DNA of 64,000 nucleotides from Nitrospira tepida (GTDB lineage: Bacteria > Nitrospirota > Nitrospiria > Nitrospirales > Nitrospiraceae): contig NZ_OX365700.1 in NCBI RefSeq assembly GCF_947241125.1, forward strand, positions 1,364,001 through 1,428,000, read 5' to 3'. Position 1 is the stretch's first letter, and each line of letters begins with the position of its first letter. The notes under the pieces are model-generated. The model was not told the DNA's origin. It did no database searches and saw only the letters and a list, made by a program, of their open reading frames with translations. Of this stretch, positions 57,514 to 64,000 are shown in pieces. The translations under genes and the position numbers were made by a program.

Positions 57514-58503
57514 TTACGATGGCTGCTGGTTCCGGCGCGCGATCTCGACGTTCCGCAGGAAGCCCCTAAGTTTCGTTCGGCGGATCGGGCTCTGGTCGGT
57601 GAGTCTCAGGAAGTCGCCATTGGTGGTCCGGCTGAGATCCTCAAGATCGGGTCGGAGCGTCCAGGATCTGGGTTGAAGATCGGCATTCATGGTGGCCGAG
57701 GCCTGCGTGTTATACGGACAGACGTCCAAGCAGTCGTCGCAGCCGAACATGCGATGGCCGATCCCGCGGCGGAGCACTTCGGGAATCTCTAGGGCCTCGC
57801 CGCGGTATTCGATTGTGAGATAGGAGATGCAACGCCTTGCGTCGACCACGTAGGGTTCGACGATCGCGCCGGTCGGGCAGGCTTTAATGCAGAGCGAGCA
57901 GGACCCGCAGAGGTCGCTGCCTGCCTCATCCGGTTCCAGGTCCAAGGTGGTCAGGACTTCGCCCAGCACCAGCCATGATCCGTACTGCCCGGAGACCAGG
58001 TTGGAATGTTTGCCGATCCAGCCGAGCCCGGCCTGTTGCGCCCAGGCCTTCTCCATCACCGGTCCGGTATCCACGTACCAGATCGAGCGGGACTCCGGCG
58101 CAAGAGCTTGGATGCGGGAGCAGAGGGCGGTCAGCTTGACGCCCAGCACCTCGTGATAGTCGCGCCCCCAGGCATAGCGCGCGATCCGTCCGTGCCCGGG
58201 GCGTTCGTCGGCATGATGGCCGGTGAAATAATTCAGACCAACCGAGATAACGGACCGGCAGCCGGGCAGGACTTGCGTGGGATCGGCCCGCCTAGCGGGG
58301 TCCCGCGCCATCCATCCCATCGTTCCATGAAACTGGGCATCCAGCCAGGTGCGAAGCCGATCGAATAGTTGAGACAGAAACGCCGATGGCGACGGCTTGC
58401 CGTCTCGGCCGCTGTCCTGGCCGGCCGGCGGGACACGGGCGATCCCGACCGCGTCGAATCCCAGCGCCAGCGCTTCCTGTCTGATCCGGTTGCTGAGGGA
58501 CAT
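57514..58503 (-). CDS. queG: Epoxyqueuosine reductase
   Basis: The 329-residue enzyme makes the last step to queuosine in tRNA, using cobalamin and two 4Fe-4S clusters. The clusters are bound by CGSCSLCIKACPTGAI and CDDCLDVCPYNTQ. Other family parts are WYVDTGPVMEKAWAQQAGLGWIGKH and GRDYHEVLGVKL. It is shorter than the Escherichia coli protein because it lacks most of the C-terminal HEAT-like part, as in several bacteria. The start at 58503 fits the domain; a longer frame upstream runs into a repeat and is doubtful. Confidence 0.93.
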   Translation of the reverse strand: MSLSNRIRQEALALGFDAVGIARVPPAGQDSGRDGKPSPSAFLSQLFDRLRTWLDAQFHGTMGWMARDPARRADPTQVLPGCRSVISVGLNYFTGHHADERPGHGRIARYAWGRDYHEVLGVKLTALCSRIQALAPESRSIWYVDTGPVMEKAWAQQAGLGWIGKHSNLVSGQYGSWLVLGEVLTTLDLEPDEAGSDLCGSCSLCIKACPTGAIVEPYVVDARRCISYLTIEYRGEALEIPEVLRRGIGHRMFGCDDCLDVCPYNTQASATMNADLQPRSWTLRPDLEDLSRTTNGDFLRLTDQSPIRRTKLRGFLRNVEIARRNQQPS

Positions 58504-58570
58504 GGGCGGCCGGAAGGTGGCTCGGCACCCGGGACATGCAAAGGCGTCAACCTGAGAAGCAATCCACGAT

Positions 58571-58637
58571 TGACGAATGACGGATGACGTCCCTCCCGAG
58601 CGCATTTTCGCGAGGAATAGTCATGGATAATGCGCGC
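58571..58637. repeat. Dispersed repeat copy upstream of queG
   Basis: TGACGAATGACG at 58571-58582 matches the inverted repeat before thi4. The stretch 58601-58637 on the minus strand (GCGCATTATCCATGACTATT) is a third copy of the repeat that bounds the MITE-like element at 55701-55997. Confidence 0.5.
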
Positions 58638-59023
58638 TACGAACACGTGAAACGAACATGGAACGTGACGGAGCATTGCGAGGAGGTGCATTTGGTACAG
58701 GCGCCGACGATCCTGGTTTTCCAATCGGTGGCCTTGGGGTCGAACTGGCAGGTCGTCTTCCCGCCCTTGGAAATGGTGGTCCAGGGCTTCTTCGTCCCAG
58801 GAAAGTTCGCAACGGTGCAGCCCGGCAGAATCGGCACCTCGCATCTCTGCTGCTTCTCGCCCTTGGCCATGCCGAAGCTGCAAAACCGTTCGGTCGTGGC
58901 CTGCGAGTCTTCCGGCATGCCCTGGGCCCAGGTCGAGTCGGGAACAGCTCTCAGGAAGAACAGGGCGGTCCATCCGCCTCCGATCACCACGGCAACTAAG
59001 AACATGACAGGACGCCAGTTCAC
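58637..59023 (-). CDS. Exported cysteine-rich protein, unknown
   Basis: The 128-residue protein has a membrane helix or signal peptide at about residues 6-24, then a small domain with eight cysteines (RFCSFG, QRCEVP, PGCTVAN, TTCQFD, GACTKCTSSQC, FTCS). An even number of cysteines in an exported domain suggests four disulfides. The segment GKTTCQFDPKATDWKTRIVG lies between them. No family is recognised. The gene is convergent with none and lies 133 bp upstream of queG on the same strand; its stop touches a dispersed repeat. Confidence 0.6.
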   Translation of the reverse strand: MNWRPVMFLVAVVIGGGWTALFFLRAVPDSTWAQGMPEDSQATTERFCSFGMAKGEKQQRCEVPILPGCTVANFPGTKKPWTTISKGGKTTCQFDPKATDWKTRIVGACTKCTSSQCSVTFHVRFTCS

Positions 59024-59092
59024 GATGGGCGCATCCTAGCATAGGCCGATCAGTTGCGGCCACTTCCGTGGGGGGCGTAGAATTTCCCCGCC

Positions 59093-60802
59093 ATGGCGTC
59101 GCCCACCAAGCGCGAGATCGCGCAGATCCTTGAGGATATTGGATTGCTCCTGGAGCTCAAAGGTGAGAGTCCGTTCAAGAGCCAGGCCTATTACAACGCG
59201 GCTAGGACCATTGAGGGAACTACCGAGGATCTCGTCCAGTTGGTTGCCACGGGCCGCATCCGTGAGTTGAAGGGGATCGGACAAGCCCTGGCAGACAAAC
59301 TCACTGAACTGGTGCGGACGGGACGGTTGGCCTACTATGAAGAGCTAAAACGGACGGTACCGGCCGGGCTGGTTGAGATGCGGGCTATCGCCGGCATGGG
59401 GCCTAAAAAAATCCTCGCTGTATGGCAACTGCTCGGCATCACCACGGTGGGGGAACTCGAGTATGCCTGCATCGAGAACCGGCTGGTCGGGCTCCCCGGG
59501 TTCGGATCGAAAACGCAGGACAAGATCAAGCAGGGGATTCTCCAGTTCAAAAAACGGAAGGGGTTTCAGCTCTACGCCACCGCGATCGTGGAGGCACGGG
59601 CGCTCATGGCCGCCTGCCGGTCGGCATCCGGCATCAGACAGGTGGATCTGGTCGGCGATCTCCGGCGTCGGATGGAGATCGCCGACACGATCGAGCTGGT
59701 GGTTGCCACAGATCGGCCGGATTCCGTCGGGCAGGCGCTCGCCGCCCATGGCCTGGACGATCGGTTCGTGGAGGAGGGGCCTGTCCTTCGCGGGCGGTCG
59801 GCGCTGGGACTCGCCCTGGTGATCCATGTCGCCAGGTCCCTATCCCCTCACCTCTTGCTTGCCAAGACCGGCAGTGCCCAGCATCTGACTCAACTGAAGG
59901 CGCGGGCGGAGGCTCGGCGACTCACGTGGAACCTGGAGGAGGATGGGGGACCCCTGTCTCCGCCGGCGGAGACGGAGGCTGATCTCTATCGCGCGCTGGA
60001 TCTGCCCTTGATCCAGCCTGAGTTGCGGGAGGGGTTGGGCGAGATCGAGGCGGCCGAGCGAGGCGAGCTGGCGCATCTGGTGACTTCACAAGACATCCAA
60101 GGGATCTTTCACAACCATACGACGGCCAGCGACGGGTCCGCGACGTTGGAGGAGATGGTCGAGGAAGCTTGCAGGCTCGGGTATCGTTATATCGGCATCT
60201 CGGATCACAGCCAGTCGGCGTTCTATGCGCACGGCTTGAAGGAAGACCGCATCCGCGAGCAGCATGCGGCGATCGACGCCTTGCGCAAGCGGGTTTCCGG
60301 CATCCTCATTCTGAAGGGTATCGAAGCCGATATTCTGGCTGACGGCACGATGGACTATCCGGATGAGGTATTGGCCACGTTCGACTTCGTGATCGCCTCC
60401 GTCCACAGCCGGTTCAATCTACCGGAAGAGGAGCAGACTTCCCGCGTCGTGCGAGCCCTGGCCCATCCGCATGTGACGATGCTCGGGCATCCCACCGGCC
60501 GCCTGCTGCTCTCCCGCGAGGGGTACCGGATCGATATGGCACGCGTGATCCGGGCTGCGAAGGAGCACGGCAAAATTCTCGAAATCAACGCCAACCCGCA
60601 CCGGCTCGACCTCGACTGGCGTCTCTGTCCCTCGGCGAAAGCGCAGGGCGTGAAGGTCAGCATCAATCCCGACGCCCATGCAGTCGAAGGTTTGCAGGAC
60701 GTGCCGTTCGGGGTGAACGTCGCCCGCAAGGGAGGGCTGAGCGTCACCGATGTGGTCAATACACTGGAGCCGGCCGAGATCGCCGCGGCTCTGAAGCAGT
60801 GA
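59093..60802 (+). CDS. PolX-like protein with damaged polymerase site, intact PHP
   Basis: The 569-residue protein has the PolX layout: N-terminal HhH domain (KRELAQ-like start, RELKGIGQALADKLTEL, MRAIAGMGPKKILAVW, LVGLPGFGSKTQDKIK), a polymerase-X palm and a C-terminal PHP domain. The palm normally has GDxD for the two metal-binding Asp; here the matching place reads IADTIELVV (T199, E201), so polymerase activity is doubtful. The PHP domain keeps its metal ligands: FHNHTT (H340, H342), ISDHSQS, IEADI and INPDAHA, so 3'-5' exonuclease or phosphoesterase activity is likely. It may be a repair nuclease. Confidence 0.88.
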   Translation: MASPTKREIAQILEDIGLLLELKGESPFKSQAYYNAARTIEGTTEDLVQLVATGRIRELKGIGQALADKLTELVRTGRLAYYEELKRTVPAGLVEMRAIAGMGPKKILAVWQLLGITTVGELEYACIENRLVGLPGFGSKTQDKIKQGILQFKKRKGFQLYATAIVEARALMAACRSASGIRQVDLVGDLRRRMEIADTIELVVATDRPDSVGQALAAHGLDDRFVEEGPVLRGRSALGLALVIHVARSLSPHLLLAKTGSAQHLTQLKARAEARRLTWNLEEDGGPLSPPAETEADLYRALDLPLIQPELREGLGEIEAAERGELAHLVTSQDIQGIFHNHTTASDGSATLEEMVEEACRLGYRYIGISDHSQSAFYAHGLKEDRIREQHAAIDALRKRVSGILILKGIEADILADGTMDYPDEVLATFDFVIASVHSRFNLPEEEQTSRVVRALAHPHVTMLGHPTGRLLLSREGYRIDMARVIRAAKEHGKILEINANPHRLDLDWRLCPSAKAQGVKVSINPDAHAVEGLQDVPFGVNVARKGGLSVTDVVNTLEPAEIAAALKQ

Positions 60803-60826
60803 ACGGAATCAGCACGAGGAGTGACT

Positions 60827-61948
60827 ATGCTCGCGACGCGGATCCGCCAAAAGGAAGGCACGTTCTACTTCATCTCCTACAAGGCGCAGGACCTGTTGCA
60901 CAAGGTGCGGTTCACCAGCCGCTACTACTTCGAAGGCGAGGAAATTGCGGAAACAAAAGTGTCCGAGCACGATGAGGTGGCCAAGTTCATCGCGAGCATC
61001 GAGCGGAGCGAAAAGGGGTTCCAGCGCTTGCTCAACCGGCAGAAGATCAAGCAGATCGTGAACTTCTACGAGACGGTCGTCACGCAGCCCATGATCCCCG
61101 GCACCGTGCTGTTGTTCACCGATGAAACCCTGCGGTTTCAGAAACTCGACGGGAACGAAACGCTGGGGCACTTGAGCGAGCCGAGCGGCAAGTATCTGGT
61201 GATCGACGGCCAGCACCGATTGGCCGGCCTCCATTTTTTTCAGGACAAGCACCCGGATCAAATCGGGCAGGTGGAGGTGCCCTGCGTGCTGTTCGACGGG
61301 CGCAGCGCGGACTTCGCCACCGAGATGTTCGTGATTATCAACTCGACCCACACGCGCATCAACCGGTCGCATCTGGTGGATCTGTACGAAAAGGTGTCCT
61401 GGGAAAGCCCGGAAAAGAAGTTCACCGCCAAGGTGGTGAACCTGCTCTATGAAGAGGCGGACTCGCCGCTCCAATACAAGATCAACCGGCTGGGCGGGCG
61501 CAGCAAGCAGGAAAAGTGGGTGCTCCAGTCGGAGATCTTCAATGAGCTGCTGAAGGTCGTGACGGCGCATAAGCGCTGGATGGAGTCGCATCTCGGGATG
61601 AAGGCCGATCGCTGTTATGCCCTCGTGCGGGACTATCTGAAGGGCGCTAAAGAGGTCATGGGCGAGGTCTGGGGAAACAACGAACGCTACATGTTCACGC
61701 GGGACGTGACGCTCAAGGCGCTGATCCGCGTACTGGACGACCTGATCATCGACCGGAAACTCATCAGCGACTGGGAGCAGCAACGGTCGCCGAAGCCGTT
61801 TGCCGACTTGCTGCGGCCCTGGGCGAAGCTGGCCAAGGAGTTCCGGTCCGACGGCTTTTATGAGCGGTTTCCGGCCAAGGGGCAGCTTGAGCGCGTGCGC
61901 CGCATCCATCAGCGACTGCTGGATGCGCTCATGAAGTTGGGAGCATGA
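60827..61948 (+). CDS. Orphan DGQHR-domain protein (DndB-like)
   Basis: The 373-residue protein has the DGQHR motif at residues 127-131 in KYLVIDGQHRLAGL, and further family parts GTVLLFTDETLRFQK, FATEMFVIINSTHTRINRS and the tail of helices. DGQHR proteins include DndB, which regulates DNA phosphorothioation, and DpdB of the deazaguanine modification system. No dnd or dpd gene is next to it here, so its partner is unknown. The start at 60827 has GAGGAG 5 bases upstream. It is in the same direction as PolX, 24 bp after it, and may share its transcript. Confidence 0.8.
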   Translation: MLATRIRQKEGTFYFISYKAQDLLHKVRFTSRYYFEGEEIAETKVSEHDEVAKFIASIERSEKGFQRLLNRQKIKQIVNFYETVVTQPMIPGTVLLFTDETLRFQKLDGNETLGHLSEPSGKYLVIDGQHRLAGLHFFQDKHPDQIGQVEVPCVLFDGRSADFATEMFVIINSTHTRINRSHLVDLYEKVSWESPEKKFTAKVVNLLYEEADSPLQYKINRLGGRSKQEKWVLQSEIFNELLKVVTAHKRWMESHLGMKADRCYALVRDYLKGAKEVMGEVWGNNERYMFTRDVTLKALIRVLDDLIIDRKLISDWEQQRSPKPFADLLRPWAKLAKEFRSDGFYERFPAKGQLERVRRIHQRLLDALMKLGA

Positions 61949-61961
61949 AGAGGACGGGTCG

Positions 61962-62552
61962 ATGAGGCATCCGGTGACGGTCTGGGCAGGGCTGCTGCTC
62001 CGGTGCGCGCTCGCCTTGTTTCACGGACCGGTAGTCGCGGGGGCGGCCCTCGAGGACGTGGCGGCGATCGGCACGCACCTCGACGTCACGACCGACCCGA
62101 AAGGCGGAGTCCGGGCCCACGCCGTCCTTGATCTGCCGGCTTCGCTGGCCGCCGTGCAGGCCCTGTTCACCGATTACGAACACTGGCCGGAGCTGTTCGA
62201 CGTGTCCATGCGGGTCGGAAGAGTCGAGCGGATGCCCGATCGCACGATTACCGAAGTCTTCATTGCGCATCCCATTTTGCCCGGCGAATCGAGGTTGCTT
62301 GGGGAAAACCGCGTGTTGCCGGACGGGGGCTTGACGACCACCATGATCGGCGGAGACTTCAAGCGCTATGCGCGCACATGGAAACTGTCTTCAAACGGGT
62401 CTCCCGCCCACACCAAGGCGGAGTTCGACCTCCTGGTCGAGCCCAAGACGATGGCGCCGGACTGGCTCGTGGCTCTCGAGGTCAAACGCGAGCTTGAGGC
62501 GCATTTCAAATTGGTGCGGGCAAAACTGGCCAAGCTGGACAAGAGTCATTAG
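61962..62552 (+). CDS. Exported SRPBCC/START-like protein
   Basis: The 196-residue protein has an N-terminal signal peptide (to about residue 27) and a helix-grip fold pattern of the polyketide cyclase/Coq10 type: VLDLPASLAAVQALFTDYEHWPEL, DRTITEVFIAHPI, TTTMIGGDFKRYARTWKL and a long final helix. Such proteins bind hydrophobic ligands. It lies 13 bp after the DGQHR gene. The stop overlaps that of thiI, which runs the other way. Confidence 0.75.
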   Translation: MRHPVTVWAGLLLRCALALFHGPVVAGAALEDVAAIGTHLDVTTDPKGGVRAHAVLDLPASLAAVQALFTDYEHWPELFDVSMRVGRVERMPDRTITEVFIAHPILPGESRLLGENRVLPDGGLTTTMIGGDFKRYARTWKLSSNGSPAHTKAEFDLLVEPKTMAPDWLVALEVKRELEAHFKLVRAKLAKLDKSH

Positions 62553-63726
62553 CGGGGAAATGCAAAATCGACGGACTCGGCGGCCTCCAGGCCCTGTTTG
62601 GTCAGGGCGCCGATATCGAGGTGTCGTTCGATCCTGCGGATGTGGTCGAGATCAGTTTTGGTGCTGGGATGGGGCGGGACGAACAGGCGACAGCAGTCCT
62701 GGTCCGGCTCGATCGAGGTCTCGAAGGTGCCGATGGCTTGCGCCTCGCCGGTGATCTCAATCTTGTCCATGCCGATGAGCGGGCGCAGGAGAGGAAGGGT
62801 GGCCGCTTCCTCGACCACGCTCAAATTCTGGGGCGTCTGCGACGCCACTTGCCCCAGGCTGTCTCCGGTCACCATGGCCCAACAGTGCTCCCGCCTGGCG
62901 AGTTCCTCCGCAATCCGGATCATCATGCGGCGGTAGAGGACCACGCGGAACGCGGCCGGGGCGCCGAGCACGATCTGTCGTTGGATCTCGCCGAACGGAA
63001 CGAGATACAGGCGAGAGACGAGTTGGTAGGGCGTGAGGATCTTGACCAGATCGCGGGCCTTCTCCTCCGACGCGCGGCTCACGAACGGCCTGCCATGGAA
63101 ATGAACAAACATGGCCCGGCAGCCGCGCTTCATCATGCGGTAAGAAGCGACGGGGGAATCGATCCCCCCCGAGAACAGGCAAGCCACCTTGCCGCTGACT
63201 CCGATTGGTAAGCCACCCGGTCCCGCATGTCGCTCGACCGCCACATAGGCTTCCTTCGATGCCAGCTCGATATAGATCGTCAGGTCCGGCGCTTTCAGCT
63301 TCACCTTCTTGCCCGTCGTCGCGCAGACGTGCTCGCCGACCGCCCGTTCGATGTCCATCGAGGTCCAGGGGAAGCGCTTGTCGGCCCGCTTGGCGCTGAC
63401 GCGGAAAGTGGTGAAGGCTTGGCGGCCGGTCAGGACCGCGGCCGCGGTCCTGACCGGTTCCAAGTCCGGTTGTGCGACGTCCATGGGGACGGCGTGGGCC
63501 AGGAAGAAGTGCGTACACCCGAAGGCCTGCGCCAGGCGACCCCGGACGACATCCCAATCGGTCTCCGCCGCCAGCTCGACCCGGATGCGACCGTGGAGCG
63601 CCTGGACCTGCCGCAGGCCAAGGTCCTTGAGCGCGCCGCGCAGGTGCTCGACCAGCCGCTGCTCGAAAAATGGACGGTTGCGTCCCTTGAGAGCCAACTC
63701 GTGGTAATGGACGATGGCCACCCGCA

Positions 63727-63727
<1 letters not shown>
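62549..63727 (-). CDS. thiI: tRNA 4-thiouridine synthase ThiI
   Basis: The 392-residue enzyme activates U8 of tRNA for sulfur transfer. An N-terminal NFLD-THUMP part (LALKGRNRPFFEQRLVEHLR, DLTIYIELASKEAYV) is followed by the PP-loop ATP pyrophosphatase domain, ACLFSGGIDSPVASYRMMKRG. There is no C-terminal rhodanese domain, so it uses another sulfur relay. Because Thi4 makes the thiazole here, ThiI probably serves tRNA only. Its start overlaps the stop of the trxB-like gene by one base. Confidence 0.93.

Positions 63728-64000
<273 letters not shown>

Overview
The window is GC-rich bacterial DNA with dense, mostly ordinary chromosomal genes. The gene set (Thi4-type thiazole synthase beside thiC, two-component systems with a sigma-54 activator, many short exported proteins, dispersed palindromic repeats) and the look of the proteins suggest the phylum Nitrospirota, probably genus Nitrospira. 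This is a judgement from memory of those families; no search was run.

Layout. (1) 1-850: two small genes. (2) 849-1256: three tandem units of about 158 bp, each a long inverted repeat with a related core but different arms. (3) About 1360-6840: an accessory island, lower in GC at its start, with a membrane-bound lipase-like protein, a restriction-modification relic, an IS5-family element in a CTAG target, an Mrr-type endonuclease gene and a REP-associated tyrosine transposase with damaged ends. (4) 6839-11792: PhoD-like phosphatase, small membrane protein, YgfZ, degenerate receiver, TPR protein. (5) 11871-14860: thi4 and thiC under a TPP riboswitch with a terminator. (6) 15079-25208: nadA, ileS-lspA, uppP, a coiled-coil/HhH lipoprotein and a MacA/MacB-like export system. 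(7) 25351-33195: RusA, MraZ, ComF, an ABC ATPase, class 1A dihydroorotate dehydrogenase, orphan LuxR regulator, large FtsX-type permease, bioB. (8) 33233-38637 (minus): rplU-rpmA-obgE-proB-nadD-rsfS and a LapA/LapB-like fusion. (9) 38828-45953: ilvE, secG-tpiA-pgk-gap, mutS2. (10) 46165-57371: two two-component systems flanking a block of exported proteins, including a haem-binding DUF3365 protein translationally coupled to a trypsin-like protease/FGE-sulfatase fusion. (11) 57514-64000: queG, a PolX with damaged polymerase active site, an orphan DGQHR protein, an SRPBCC protein, thiI and the end of trxB.

Most striking observations: the three covarying hairpin units at 849-1256; a second structured repeat (five tandem copies at 49741-50133 plus one at 55815) with a compensatory stem change; an in-frame fusion of the start of a BsuBI/PstI-type methylase to the end of its endonuclease; an AT-rich patch confined to the IleRS editing domain; and the two-kinase locus around a haem protein and protease-FGE fusion. 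No tRNA, rRNA or CRISPR array was recognised.
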